Part shown: piece by piece, positions 1 to 12,391 of the stretch
Position numbering within the stretch: the stretch's first letter is position 1
Layout of the letters: the number at the start of each line of letters is the position of its first letter
Assembly: GCA_029255685.2 (NCBI GenBank)
Contig: CM055316.2
Coordinates: forward strand, 74,229,237-74,293,236
Direction: 5' to 3'
Length of the DNA: 64,000 bases
Source of the DNA: Silene conica
Taxonomy: Eukaryota > Streptophyta > Magnoliopsida > Caryophyllales > Caryophyllaceae
The notes under the pieces: generated by a model
What the model was told of the DNA's origin: nothing
The model's database searches: none
The model's input: only the letters and a program-made list of their open reading frames with translations
Made by a program: the position numbers and the translations under genes

Positions 1-68
1 TACAGAGAAGATTAGCATGGCCCCTGCGCAAGGATGACACGCATAAATCGAGAAATGGTCCAAATTTT
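1..68 (+). ncRNA. U6: U6 spliceosomal snRNA, 3' two thirds (cut by window edge)
   Basis: This matches the complete U6 copy at 1456-1557 from about RNA position 35 to the end, including the ACAGAGA box, the AGC-containing catalytic core and the terminal T-run that stops RNA polymerase III. The missing 5' third lies outside the window, so this is an edge effect and not a truncation. The 3' flank is nearly identical to that of the second copy for about 240 bases, so the two are tandem duplicates 1,489 bases apart. Whether this copy has a working promoter cannot be seen. Confidence 0.9.
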
Positions 69-311
69 TTTGACGATCTTACCCCTGTTTTTTTTCCAGC
101 CATTTCGGAAAAATAGATACACGATTTCATTTACGTAATAAGTTTAATGCAGTGTACGTCTAATATATTGTTGTTTCCTCCTATAAATTCATTCTAAATA
201 ACTACATTGACAAATTACTTTCATATCATTGATAGTCAATTACCGCAAAATCGAAATTATTGTTCACTTTTCTAGTTTTGTCAGCCGTTACTTTCGTCTC
301 TGCAACTTTCA

Positions 312-1391
312 GAATAAGAAATCCGTAACGCTATTCTATATTTGAAGTTAACTGGTATTTGAATCGAGTCATGTCACTTGTTTACGTTAAGAGATGGGTT
401 TGTGCTACCGAAAATTGGTTCAATATGAATTTCGGGTCATACTTACCTCCCGTGTTGGAGAATCGGCCGGATCGAGCCAAGAAACCGTTACAGTCTCAGG
501 TCCAGAAATGCCAATAAACCATCCTTGGCTATGAACAAAATGGATGGTAATGAACTAATGATGGACAAATTCAACCCTTCTCTGAAACCCATGTTCACGA
601 CCCATCATTGTCGCGAAGGATTTTACCGAATACGCCGGCAATTTGAAGGGTTTAGAAAAGAATGGTCGCAACGTCGATCAGCCACCCGCAGTAGACCCAC
701 AATACCAAGAACACCACAGATTATCGACTACATCTACGCGACTAAGCTACAATTTGTATCGGGAGTTTTGGGAGGAAAACAAATTCTATACGAGTAGCTA
801 AACGAGAGTCGTGTCTTTGACGGAGTACCCTCTATCGATTCTCAAATTTCTGCTACGAAGTAGTACAGTGATTTAAATGCTTAACGTTGGCAGATTTTTT
901 TTCAACGTCGCCCTTTCTAGTTCTATTCATGTTGTCTAATGCAACTTTTACATGATTCATAATACTCCCTTCGTCACGGATTCACGGTCATTTAATTCAT
1001 AACACGATTCATAACAATATAGTACTAAAACCAATTTAAACATAGACCAAAAATAAGCAATAATAATAAAACCAATAATAATAAGAACATTACTACTAAT
1101 ATTAATAATCATAACAATAATAATATTAATAATAATAATAGTAATAAGGATAATAATAATAAGAATAAAGTGGATTATATTTGATTACCTTTGATTTTGG
1201 CACAAAGACCGGGATAAGAGGAGGGACCAATTATAGGATAAGAAGTGGTTACGTGGACCAATATGAGTGGAAGATTAAATTCCCTATCAAAGACATTCCC
1301 AATTACAGGTAACGTTAACTGCAGAAGTGGGAATGTAACTCAGTAACCTCGAATGCTAGAAACTTTCTACAAAAAAAATATTCAGAACCGC
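312..1391. other. Spacer between U6 copies, no recognised gene
   Basis: There is a 90-codon open frame at 525-797 on the plus strand, but I recognise no family and see no supporting signals. An impure (AAT)n-rich low-complexity tract runs from about 1055 to 1170. Confidence 0.5.
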
Positions 1392-1434
1392 GTCCCACAT
1401 CGGTGGGTTTGGGAGCCGCACTAGGGTTTATAAG
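1392..1434 (+). promoter_or_regulatory. U6 promoter: USE and TATA box
   Basis: The plant upstream sequence element GTCCCACATCG is at 1392-1402 and a TATA box TTTATAAG at 1427-1434. The gap of about 24 bases is the spacing known for RNA polymerase III-type plant snRNA genes (polymerase II snRNA genes have about ten bases more). Transcription would start about 22 bases after the TATA box, at 1456, where the RNA sequence begins. Confidence 0.9.
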
Positions 1435-1455
1435 CCTGATTATTCAGAAGGGATT

Positions 1456-1475
1456 GTCCCTTCGGGGACATCTGA

Positions 1476-1507
<32 letters not shown>

Positions 1508-1557
1508 GGCCCCTGCGCAAGGATGACACGCATAAATCGAGAAATGGTCCAAATTTT
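1456..1557 (+). ncRNA. U6: U6 spliceosomal snRNA, complete
   Basis: This is a complete U6 gene of about 102 bases. It has the 5' stem-loop GTCCCTTCGGGGAC, the ACAGAGA box that pairs with the 5' splice site, the catalytic AGC region, the 3' stem-loop, and a terminal T-run serving as the polymerase III terminator. A good USE/TATA promoter lies directly upstream at the correct spacing. U6 forms the catalytic core of the major spliceosome with U2 in the nucleus. I see no change in conserved boxes, so this copy looks functional. Confidence 0.95.
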
Positions 1558-1802
1558 TTTGACGATCTTACCCCTGTTTTTTTTTCAGCCATTTCGGAAA
1601 AATAGATACACGATTTCATTTACGTAATAAGTTTAATGCAGTGTACGTCTAATATATTGTTGTTTCCTCCTATAAATTCATTCTAAATAACTACATTGAC
1701 AAATTACTTTCATATCATTGATAGTCAATTACCGCAAAATCGAAATTATTGTTGACTTTTCTAGTTTTGTCAGCCGTTACTTTCGTCTCTGCAACTTTCA
1801 AA

Positions 1803-3600
1803 ATCAAAATTATTGTTCACGTCCTTTAAGTCGAACTTGTTTGTCAACATAACTTTCCCGTGTTCACTAGCAACCATAGATGAGCCATCTGGTAACCCAA
1901 CATTAGAAGGTGCTCCTTGCCATGTTTCGCGAAGGAATTCTCGACAACCTGTCATGTGATGCGAACATCCACTATCGAGCATCCAATCATGTAAAGTAAG
2001 GGTACGACTACCTTGCAATTTTTCGCTAGTGTCACCTTTAACATTGAGAAGCGATCGCAATTGCCCAATTTTTTCGCTGTCAAATCCAATTTGGAGGAGT
2101 CTCCTTCATCACTGGTAGTCGCTGCATTGACAGTATGGTTGCTATCGGATCCGCGTCCCCCGTGACTACCACGACCCCCTCTCCATCCCCCTCCACGTCC
2201 TCTGCTATTGATTCCTAACTTCTCCCAACAATTAGCCTCTGTGTGGTACCATTTGTTGCAGTGGGTACAGCGTGGGGGTTCGTAGTCCCTAGGATCCGCT
2301 TGCTGGGTGGTGCCATGGCCGCTGCCAGGCCGTGCACTCATCGCGACCTCAACGACAGGTTCATCACGAATGTGAATAACTGTCTTACGTCGCTCTTCCC
2401 TCAAAACAATTTTATAGACACGATTAAGAGAGGTAAGTTAGTCTTCCGTCAATAAGTTGGAACGAATATTGTCATATAAAACATTGTTTAGTCCCATGTT
2501 AAATTGATGAGTCTTCTCCATCTCCTTTTCTTTGAGAAATTCAGTAGCATCACCACATGTACAAGCTGGAACGCGACTATAGGTAGCGAGTTCATCCTAC
2601 AAAGACTTTAGATTCGTATAATAATCAACAACAGACCGATTACCTTGCATGCACGCCGAGATGTCGCTCTTGAGTTGATGAATTCGTGTTGCGTTTCCGG
2701 CAGCGTATCAGTCCTTGAGTTCCTTCCAAATTTCAATAACGGTCCCGGGAAAAGCTATGTTGGGGTGCAATTTTTCATCTATTACACTGCACAACCAAGC
2801 TTTGATCATGGCGTTACATTGACGTCAAGCCACAACTTCACAGTCGTCGTCTTCTGTCCCTCCGGGTTGCGGTACAGTCCCTGTAACGAGTCCTAATTTA
2901 TTTTTTGCTTCGAGCACCATTCTTAACTGCATCAAGCCAAAGATCATAGTTCTCACCATTGAAAATTATTGAGGTTAACTTGAGACTCAAACTCTCCGAA
3001 GGGTGCAAAAACAGGGGTGAAGAGGGCGGAATCACCATTGGTGCGGAAGACTCAAAATCGGGTTTGTTTCCGAACTTTGTCATGATGAGTAATTTTGTGT
3101 ATCGAAAAAAAATGGATGAAGGGAATTACACCTGCTCCGATGATTTCATGATAAACTGTGACAAAAGAATTTGATAGAATAGGCTTAAGTACTAAAGAGA
3201 AGAAAAGATTACAGAGGGAGCAATATATACAACCAGACTACTTGACTACTCCTAGGGTAGAAAAGAACCAAAATGGATCCTCTCCATTACTTTTCTCTCC
3301 ATTACCTCTCACAAACATTACTATATTATATATTTCAATCCCCTTCATTTACCTTTTTATTTCCAAATAAATGTACAACCATCCGATCGATTCCATAATT
3401 AATCCGAACCATTGATAAGTAATGGACCTCCATTTCCTTTTGAGAAATGGAGAGGATAATTACTCGAAAAGAACTAGGGAAAAGGAAAAGCCAAAAGACA
3501 GAAACATTGTATTTACAATAGAATACGACATTAATATTCCGTACATATATTTAATAGTTTGGAATATATTTCCATAAATATCTGCCAAAAACCCAAACAT
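1803..3600 (-). mobile_element. Ty1/copia retrotransposon fossil (gag and start of pol, one possible LTR)
   Basis: Read on the minus strand, this holds a copia gag region (N-terminal part near 2898-3083), a CCHC zinc knuckle (about 2270-2330) and the beginning of the aspartic protease (near 1950-2010). A primer-binding-site-like stretch lies near 3140-3160. Sequence beyond it to about 3600 may be the 5' LTR, though its outer edge is uncertain. The rest of pol and the 3' LTR are absent. The element is broken and incomplete. It abuts the second U6 duplicate. Confidence 0.75.
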
Positions 3601-3634
3601 AGAAATAAGACTTTAGTTTCCCGTTTGACACTTA

Positions 3635-3787
3635 TCTCCCACATCCCTTAGTTTCTTTGACGAGCGTATGTCTATATATCTGATACTTCAATAGATGCTG
3701 TCCTTTGGGGTACCCAATTTTTTTTACAATTTAGCATGACCCCTCCGCAAGGATGGTACGCGTAATTTCAGAAATGATCCAATTTTT
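3635..3787 (+). pseudogene. Decayed U6 snRNA copy with relic promoter
   Basis: Bases about 3700-3787 resemble U6 but have lost most of the middle part. The 5' hairpin is recognisable (GTCCTTTGGGGTAC) and the 3' half TTAGCATGACCCCTCCGCAA is well kept but carries substitutions. A degenerate USE (TCCCACATC near 3637-3645) and TATATAT (3674-3679) retain promoter-like spacing, about 21 bases ahead of the RNA start. Because promoter, RNA and 3' flank are all present, this is a decayed genomic duplicate rather than a retro-copied pseudogene. The 3' flank itself is repeated at about 3790-3836 and 3841-3898. Confidence 0.8.
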
Positions 3788-3899
3788 TTTAACAATTTCG
3801 CCCCTGTTTTTGTCAGCGATTTGACCGTTTCACCCTTTTTGCTTCAATTTTTTTGACGTTTTTACCCGTGTTTTTGTCAGCAATTTGACTGTTTTATCG

Positions 3900-4534
3900 T
3901 TCTTGCCTAGGGAATGTGTCTGCACGAAAATCTGCTAAAGACTATTAGATTGAACCGACGAATTGCTAACCTAGGTGAACTCGAAAGACTCCATCGATCA
4001 TCGCATATAATTGATTATCACTTAACGTAGTGAATTGGTTGTTTTGTCCGAAATCTTCTAATACATTATAGAAGGAACTCATGCATGTAATAGGTTAGCG
4101 CGAAAGCTTCTCTGTCCGAAACCATTTTTTTCATGCAGCATTTCATCGTACCGATTACTACTGATGGACGAGTACTGGAGATTTTCCTCATCGTATGGAT
4201 TACTGATGGACGAGTACTGGAGATTTTCTAAAACTGTTAGATTTGGCATGGTGTGACGTTAGCTACGATAAAGAAACATTGAGCTATCAACATTAGTGAA
4301 CACTGACCAGTTAAAACATTAAGACATGTACCTTTGCATTAACCTTAACGGAAACAGGATCAAAGTCTACATTGTAACAGCAAAAAGGATGAAGACTGTG
4401 CTAAAACGACAAGGGAAAACAGAAGACATGTCGAAAGAGTAAAGGATACAAGAGTACAAACATATGAGAGATGACTAGTGTTCCCTATCGTCTAATGTAT
4501 CTTGTCCACCTCGAAAGCCGCCTTTTTGGGCTCA
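3900..4534. other. Spacer downstream of HRLI copy A
   Basis: I recognise no gene. A 45-bp direct duplication sits at 4144-4188 and 4189-4229. The last part is probably the 3' UTR of the minus-strand gene ending at 4535. Confidence 0.5.
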
Positions 4535-7122
4535 TCAGTTGGTTTTTGATTTAGGGGTCTTCTTCTTGGCTTGTCTCCTTGGCATCGAGTTCGTCATACC
4601 GATGAAAAACAGCAACGCACCAAACAATGCCAAACTCTGTATGAAGATAACCATCATAAAGCAGTTAGACAACATGAATGTAATCTGGTAAGAACTGTTT
4701 TGATACATGGAATATGTATGGTTGGGAGATTGAATCTTTAGCTAATAGGTTACCTGAGTGAACTTGACAAAGAGCTGAGCGAATTCCTTGCGGTCAGCAT
4801 CATAGTTGTAGAAGTCGAACAAGATTGGAGTAGCTAGCGCTTGATGCAAAAGCTGTACGGACATGTAAGACGAGTGGTAAGACAAAAATAATTTTGAGCA
4901 TGTACCTGTGGCTAAACTTGGCGATCAGGTTCTACTGTCATTTCTATCGTATCAATTTGAATTCAGGACTACATCATGTTGTACTTTACATGTTTGGGTC
5001 TACCTAGAACCTACGAGACTCTGACTTGGGTCGAAATTTTCACAATCGATTCAACGTCAGAGAATCATACTCGTTGTTTATTAATAAAAAAGCCTTTTTT
5101 TGGGATAAAATGCAATGTCGTGTTGGAATATTGGAGTGACCGACATACAACACAGAATAAAAGTGAAATTCAGAAGTAATGTCGGAGAGCAAAGAGCAAG
5201 ACAGGGAAAATAAAGAAAAATAAGATCTATAGCATACCAGGAGATATGCTCCCATAGTGCTTCCAAAAGCGAAAAGAAGACTGCCAACACCCTTCAATGC
5301 TACTGACGCCGCAATCAAATATTTCATCTGAAACAGAGCCAATAACTCAATCAGTGAGCGATGAGCTCACAATGTCATGACATTTCGGACAGACAACATA
5401 AGACTTCAAGATCGGCAATGATAAAGGGTGAATTCATTCTCACCTCGACCGGAGGCAGTTGAAACCCAGTGTGTGTTTTTACATGTTTCGAGAAGACATT
5501 AAACTTTGGACGCAGAGCCCTAGCTGCTGGACCACCATCAACGCCAAAGTCACTGAACCTGTACACGAAACAACTTTCGCAAATCAGAAACAGCATCTTT
5601 CAATGAAATGAATTGCACTGAGAGTGTAAGTTGCAAAGACCAGTGTTTCAGAATTTTAATGAATACATTCAAAGCATTTTAACAAATACATCCAAATCAT
5701 GACTAGTGTGTTACAGTTTTTTACAGAATATATTCAAGTATTCCCAACTTACTCGAAAAGGAAATCTAACGTTTTCAGACAGTAATTCTAAAAGCTTTTG
5801 CTTCTGACCATCCGAGTTCAATAACAAAACTGAGTAAATGATACACCAACACGCGCAACACCCCGGCTCGATCCCTAGTTTCTATACTAGGCTGCTACCA
5901 TATCCCCAGAGGTCAAACTCAATAGGTGCATACGATGGCAAATGCTACTTCAAATCCCAGTTTACAGAGAGAAGCAAGGGAAATTAAATTAACGATTTTA
6001 GGCATCTAGAGACTAGAGTGATATACATGTGCTGACTAGAGCAGTATGTCGTTGTAATGTAGTAGTACACCTTACTAATGTACTATACTTGGTCAGTAAA
6101 CCAATCCATATTCCCGAGCTCACGGCCCATAGAAAGGGAAAGCAAAACACACATTAGTAAAAAGAACTGGTTTTTAAGGGTGAAGTGACCTGTCAAACAA
6201 ACAAGTCCGGACATAATCCAAAATCTGAATTAACCCGATCTGACCAGATTTGGAATGGTCCCAAATTGACTCCATAAAAACAATCTCAAATCTGACACAA
6301 TCCGACCCATGTATAACATAACCAAATTACCAAACCAATAACACGGAGCAGAGATAAACCAACCAAAGTGACTTGTTTGCCAAGTCTAACAATGTCGCCG
6401 ATGAATCTAAAGACCTAATCGAACCACACGGTCGCTTAACAGACAGAACCCACGAAAATTACACAAATTCTTGTGTAAAACCGTCTCACACAAGTCTGTG
6501 AAACGGAATTATTAAGTGACACAAGTTTTCACTTAAATTGGTCATGACACCTGCATATATAGATCCATTTTATACGATGATAGTGTAAAATCGTCTCACA
6601 TAAGAATATAATAAGACGTAGATCTTATGTCAATTAATCATTCAAACTCAAATCAATTAAACTCAACCAATCAAACACTACACGACAGATGCGAGATCTC
6701 CAATCATTCAAAATCAATCAACCCAATATTCACACGTAAAACAACAAATTCAAATCAAAATTCTACAGAATTGTAACATGTCAAACACAAACAAAGATCT
6801 GAGCTTCTCAAGAACATCAAATCAAACCATTCACTGGTAAAAAACACTAGATTCGCGAATTATCGAGTAAGACTGTCTTACAGTTTACATCTCCATTTCA
6901 ATCACTTGTTTAGTTTTTATTCTAATGAACGGGACGGAGGGAGTCATAAATGAGTGTTTAGACAATACAAAGACCGTCTCACACCGTATGACGATTTTAT
7001 TTCATAATTTGATATAAAAAAAAGCAGATCTAGTGTAATTAATGAAGAACATACTCTTGATATGCAGAGAGAATAAAGACTGAGACGAAGAGAACTCTTC
7101 CGACAAATGACACGAACGCCAT
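4535..7122 (-). CDS. HR-like lesion-inducing protein (HRLI/DoxX-like membrane protein), copy A
   Basis: This is a small membrane protein of the plant HR_lesion family. Family members were named because overexpression gives hypersensitive-response-like lesions; the biochemical role is not established. I place five exons on the minus strand: 7122-7055, 5558-5444, 5327-5238, 4852-4754 and 4636-4535. All junctions are GT-AG and in frame and give 157 residues, the usual family length. Visible features are an N-terminal hydrophobic segment (residues 5-22), the family signature FGVDGGPAA (about residues 25-34), a second hydrophobic segment about 63-92, a hydrophobic ALFGALLFFIGM near the C terminus, and a basic tail PRRQAKKK typical of cytosolic-tailed ER or membrane proteins. 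Every exon length equals that of copy B (68, 115, 90, 99 and 102 bases), which proves paralogy and supports the model. The ATG follows an AACAACAACA context. The gene looks intact. Confidence 0.9.
6469..6608. mobile_element. MITE-like inverted repeat in HRLI-A intron 1
   Basis: About 140 bases are bounded by inverted copies of a motif built on ATTCTTGTGTAAAACCGTCTC (left) and GTAAAATCGTCTCACATAAG (right). Similar GTCTCAC motifs recur elsewhere in the window (near 6960 and 17090-17120). No clear target duplication was found. Confidence 0.35.
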
Positions 7123-8472
7123 TGTTGTTGTTTTTAAGGAAAATTACTTTCTCTCTCTTCGAGGTTTTGGTGTTCTTTTTTCCTAGAGAGAGAAAGTAAT
7201 GAAGCAAAATTGAAATGCCCGTTTTAAGTGTTCGAAAGCTGTGTGTGTATAACAATTAACAAGCCTTTATATAATGACGACGGATTTTGTAATAATGTTT
7301 TTCTTTTTTGTACAAATAATGTAGAAATGATTATTCGAAAGATGTAAAATAATCTTTTAATAAATTTATCTTAAAATGTAAAATAAAATTAGTAATAAAT
7401 ATGAATATTTTATATGAAAATATAACTAAATTATAGAAAAAAATTGCATCTTCAACCACAAAAAGTTTGAAAAAATCATGAGATTACCGTATTTTTCAGT
7501 GTTTAGAGTTTTAAAGTTAGTCCCTATATATTCGTGTAATTAATTTTGTTTAAAACTTTGTTTAACGAAGTAAATGAGGTATTTTATTTGGCTAATTAAA
7601 GAGATTTTTTCGACTAATAAAATATGATTTTATTTTCCTAATAAAATAAAGTATAATTTAATAATTTATGATTCAAGTTAAATTTTCAAATACCGTAGTA
7701 ATTTAGTCTAATACTAGTATTAATGTACTATGTATGAATCGGGTATAAAAATGTTGATCTGATCTTGTCCTATGCATAATTATACACTATTAAGCTACCG
7801 TAACCCTTCATACATAATGTACTATGTAAATCGGTTATATCCATCGCAAGTTTCTAACGTGTCAAATTCTTCCACCTGAGTATGAAAGACAAAGCATAGG
7901 AAATTTCAAGTGGGTTGTCTTTTCCTACCAAGGTAGGTAATACTTTACCCGTTTCAAGTTTGCGACACAAACGAAAATTTGTGATTAATCTATTGAATAT
8001 GCATTTGTTTTTGTCAATGCATATATATAAGACATTAACCATTTAGAATAAAGTTGAACTGAACTGAACTAAATCAGATAGAGTTAAACTAAACTGAAAT
8101 AAGTTAAAATTAAATCCGAAAAAATACGAGTCCTATGCAAGTATCAAAGGAGGAAGCATACGCGCGCGTGTAGTGGAGGTGAAGAACGTGATTGTAAAAT
8201 GCTGAGGTGGCTCCCGTAGCTTATGTAACACGTTTGATTGACCAATCAGACTGTTGCTTTTTTATGTGAAAGAGATGACGTGGCCATATATATGAGCTAG
8301 CGTATGGGATGACAAGCTTGATATTCTTTGTAATTTCTTAGATTTGTTGTGGTAACTTCGTGAAAATAACCAACTTGCTCTAGTTTGACGTGATACGTGA
8401 GACATGTGACCTATTGTCTACAAATCCCGTTTAATCACTAGATCAAGAGATTTTTGGTTTAATATTTAAATA
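7123..8472. other. 5' UTR/promoter of HRLI copy A, then AT-rich spacer
   Basis: Bases 7123-7260 include the GA-rich leader of the minus-strand HRLI gene. The rest is AT-rich. A short run of GAACTGAACTGAACT near 8055-8075 is related to the minisatellite unit of the Tourist-like element at 34312-35288. I see no gene. Confidence 0.5.
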
Positions 8473-9411
8473 GGGTGTTGCTCAATCATGAACGAGTTTT
8501 ACTCAATCATGGATGTGATTGACCATAATGCCCTATTTTTTCACAACATTTACAATTTTATTTCACCTTCTCACTTTAATTTTTTCTTTAAAGAAACGTC
8601 GTCCCCCAAGAACCGTTGTGCAACACCCTTCCTCACCCCCCAGAGGATCCGCGAACAGATGTTCTACAGTAATCACTGCGCTGGATTAGACGTGACAACG
8701 CGATTTCAAGAAGGCGATCCATGAAAAAAGGTGTTCAGCCCATATTATGTCTACCTGAATACATAATCAGAGGGCATAGATGTACTCATGTACATACACT
8801 CTGGAATGATGCAAAACAACAGGCGGATATATCCTGCAATATTGATCTCCGATAGCAAAATTTGCTTTATATTCCGTACCCTGGCCTGACTACTGAAAGT
8901 GTAAGCAGATGGCACAAGAACTAGGACGCTGGCCTTATGAATTCCCGTTGTTAGAACAAATTGTGAGAGAATAAATTGACATCTGTCTCATCCTACAAAT
9001 CTAATACATGATATAACAAATTGCACCAGTAATGTTGTTGGATGCTCAAACACATCATTACAAATCTAATACTGTTGTGATAGGATTCAATCCAAATAAT
9101 AATCGAAAAAAGAAGAATAAGGAAGAAATTGAACAAAACAGAAAACGATTTAAAGAAACCCTAATTTAATTAGTCTAAATTTTTTTTTAATTTCATATAA
9201 TATAATTGATAAAGTAGAGATTAGAAATATTACTTGATCGATACGAGAACTAGCATTCATAGTTGTTCCATTTTGACGGATTTGGAAATCTTGATTAATT
9301 TTGTGGGGGAGAGAATTAGAGAGAGTTTTTTTAGTCAAAGGGTATAAAATGGAAAAATAAAGAAAAAAAGTTCATGAATGAGTAAAACTCGTAAATGAAT
9401 GAGCAATTACG
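8473..9411. mobile_element. Non-autonomous TIR DNA transposon (939 bp)
   Basis: The ends are inverted repeats of about 40 bases that share TGCTCA and then GAGTTTTACTCA. Directly outside both ends lies TTTAAATA (8465-8472 and 9412-9419), a perfect 8-bp target duplication, although it is AT-rich. An 8-bp duplication points to the hAT superfamily. The interior holds no transposase-like frame. Confidence 0.6.
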
Positions 9412-9765
9412 TTTAAATATTGTGACAATAAATCACGCGTTTAATACCAGCTACTCTTAAGCTTTAATTGACATCCAAAAATAAAATTACTTATCGTTTA
9501 ATACCAATTTAATACAATAATTATTAGATTATTAAGTGGGTCGGAAATTTAATATATGAAAAATATGTCTCTATTGAGTAAGAAATAAAGTGTATAAAAA
9601 TAAAAATATGTCTCGTTGTTTTTATCTTGCAATATATTATTATTCACATATTGAAGCTGATAACATTCTCTAAAGTCTAAATGGTATGGATATGTCACAA
9701 AGAAAATTTAGTTGAGATAAGATGAGATATATAATAAAACTAAAAAAGTACACTTAGTTGATAAT
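9412..9765. other. AT-rich spacer
   Basis: I recognise no gene or repeat in this stretch. Confidence 0.5.
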
Positions 9766-10439
9766 TGTAACAACCCGGATTATAAAATAAAGGAAAAACA
9801 TAATATAAAAGAATATCAGAGTGTAACTCAATGATAACTGGGTTAAAGTGGCGGAAACACCTTACCCAAATCCGGATCGATACTAAAACGAAAACCAAAC
9901 TAATACATTATTCAAGGGTTCTTAAAAACTTAAAGCAAAGGTCCTAAACAATTTATTAAGCTCGCTTCGCACATTCCCCAAGCAAGCATCAACCAAACAG
10001 TGACCACCTGAACAACCTGAGAAGGGGGGGTCGACAACCAGTCGGGAGTAACTAGATGCTCTCCCAGTCATGTTTACAACAAGTGAATGTAACCAACAAT
10101 CATTAACAAATGAAATGTAAAATCAGTAAACATGCGAGATCATCTATACTCATGAAAGTCCAATCATACTTACCATCATCTGAAGACATAATACGGCAAT
10201 CATGTGAGGATATAAACATGACATGACATGAAAGCAAACTTACCATACCATGATATTCTCAGCACCAAACAAATGAAACCAACGAACCTAGACCATATGC
10301 GACCACTAGACCATGAACACTTACAACTCAAGTAACTCACGACTCATAGTAACGTAAGGCACAATGCTAGCAATAAAGCATAGCGAATATGGTGACAAGC
10401 AATCCATCGCAACAGAAGGCACAAAGCTATCATCAAAGC

Positions 10440-10690
10440 ATAGCGAATAGAGCGAACGCCCGTTAGAGCGTATAACCACTGCCTCTAACTTGCCAGAGCG
10501 TATAACCAGCGCCTCTAGCTGACGGAGCGTATAACCACTGCCTCCATCGGTGTGGAGCGTATAACCACTGCCTCCACGGTACTATGTATAGCGTATAACC
10601 ACTGCCTATATGTCTAAGACTGGCCAGACTCTCGGTGCATTAACTGTACACCGAACGACACTCGGGGAACAGAGCGTATAACTGACGCAT
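10440..10690. repeat. Tandem repeats inside the gypsy LTR (GAGCGTATAACCACTGCCTC unit)
   Basis: The core GAGCGTATAACCACTGCCTC recurs about six times with variable spacers of 10-25 bases. It lies within the LTR and probably contributes to its promoter or simply marks slippage. Confidence 0.8.
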
Positions 10691-10979
10691 CTGCTACCCC
10701 CCCGACCATAGACCAAATAAATCCCACATCAATGGGTGGCGTTAGTTCATTCCGATGGTATATAACTGATACCATCGTCATCTATTCAAACTAGCAAACA
10801 ACAATGTACAGTATAACTGATTGTACTAACATGCGTGAATAACATCACGACTCAAACCAGTAGAACATCATAACAGACTGTCCTAATATCAAATGCATAG
10901 AAGTATCCAACGACATATGCAAACGCAACATCATACCATCACTAAACACAACTCAACATGTAAATCAAGTATAAACAAC

Positions 10980-11390
10980 CAAAGTTATAGTAACTATAAC
11001 TATAGCATAAGTAATGGATGCGAGGTTATACTAACCTCAACTATAACCTCCACATATGGCTTGAGGTTATAGTAACCTTAGCCAAACCATGACACGAACC
11101 TAAAGTTATACTAGCACCAACCATAACCTTGAGTCCTACCTCAGGTTTACATTAGTCTCAGCTATAACTTTAGCTCGCAACCCAAAGTTATATTAGCTTC
11201 AGCTATAACTTTAACTTGCAACTCAAAGTTATATAAACTTCAGCTATAACTTTGACTCGCAACTCAAAGTTATATTAACTTCAGCTATAACTTTGAGTCG
11301 TACTCAAGGTTGTACTAGTTTCAGCTATAACCTTGAATCATATTTTCAAAGTTACACATACTTCAACTATAACCTTGAGCAACGCTCTTG
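10980..11390. repeat. Tandem repeats inside the gypsy LTR (CAGCTATAACTTTGA unit)
   Basis: A unit of about 45-55 bases containing AAAGTTATATTAACTTCAGC and CTATAACTTTGA is repeated about eight times with drift. Each unit is itself nearly palindromic (AAAGTTATA with TATAACTTT), so single strands could fold into hairpins. Confidence 0.8.
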
Positions 11391-12391
11391 GCCATTAGCC
11401 GTGTCGCCATCTAGGATTTTTCTCGCGAACCCTAGTTGCACACACGATACCCATAACGACTTATCAACACATTATAATCCACAATTACGATAATAAAACA
11501 TACATGAATATATGAAGCACAATTAATTCATGACAATAAATAATCAAACATGTACTAATCGTACAAACAATCATTAAATCATATTAATTACATCAATTGG
11601 CATAAACACAATTAAAAGAGAAACACCTAGTTATCTCTTTGCAATTATTGAAAACCTTCATAAAGAATACGACCAACAAAGCCTTGTCTCCAACACGTGT
11701 CAATAACCCCAAAATCAACTTTAAAGAAAGTGTAAATCCAAATCCTTATGATTGAAATTGTACCAAGCAATCACTCTTTCGAAAACGCCAAAGGGGAAAA
11801 AGATCTCCTTCTTTACTCACAAAACAAGAGACCCAAAACGTAGGTCTAAAGGTCCACACAAATAATTCCCAATAAAATATTTTGAATATAATATATTGTA
11901 GAAGTAAGAGTAATGATTGTAAAAATATAATTTATGTATGAGTTTGGAAGAATGAAAGATATTCAACAATAAAGTCGAAAGGAAGGAAAGAGAACGAAAG
12001 AGAGAAAAGAGGTGAGAAGTCGCGCGGCCAACATCACGTACAAAACAAAGTTGACCTAGTTGCTTGCTAGGTTAAATTTTATTTATAAGGAGATTAATTA
12101 ATGGGCTTTTGGTCCATTAGCTCATACAATGGATTATCTGATTACAAATCCGATTGAGCCATATTAAATCGTAAAGAGAACTTGAAATAGAAAAGTAAAT
12201 ATCAAATTAAAATAATAAAATTGTGCACGGACATTTTAACCCATCCAAAAGTAGATCAAAACGAGAAATAATAAAATATAGGACGGAGGTTATAAATATA
12301 GATTTCCAAAATATATTATTAAACTTCAAAATAATTAATTAAATAAAATACTTTCATAATAAAATATTATTATAAAATACGGGGTGTTACA

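Larger units (their letters stand above)
1..1800 (+). repeat. Tandem duplication carrying the U6 gene
   Basis: Bases 1-311 recur at 1490-1800 with only a few differences, an offset of 1,489 bases. The shared block holds the U6 3' part and about 240 bases of 3' flank. After about 311 the first copy continues into unique sequence. The second copy runs instead into a copia fossil. Confidence 0.85.
9766..12391 (-). mobile_element. Ty3/gypsy LTR (probable Tekay/Del chromovirus), fossil
   Basis: This 2.6-kb block begins TGTAACAACC and ends GGGTGTTACA on the plus strand. Read on the minus strand it is an LTR starting TGTAACACCCCG, preceded by a purine-rich polypurine tract at about 12403-12392 and a short stretch resembling the end of a chromovirus pol frame. 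It is therefore the 3' LTR of a minus-oriented element. The size and start sequence fit the Tekay group. No 5' LTR is seen within the window, so the element is incomplete. The age cannot be estimated without the partner LTR. Confidence 0.75.

Noticed and set aside
525-797. 90-codon open frame downstream of the first U6 copy
   Set aside because: No recognisable motif, no splice or promoter support, and it lies in repeated U6 flank.
9766-12391. Cassandra-type TRIM, because of the TGTAACA terminus
   Set aside because: No 5S rRNA-like segment was seen and the LTR is far too long.
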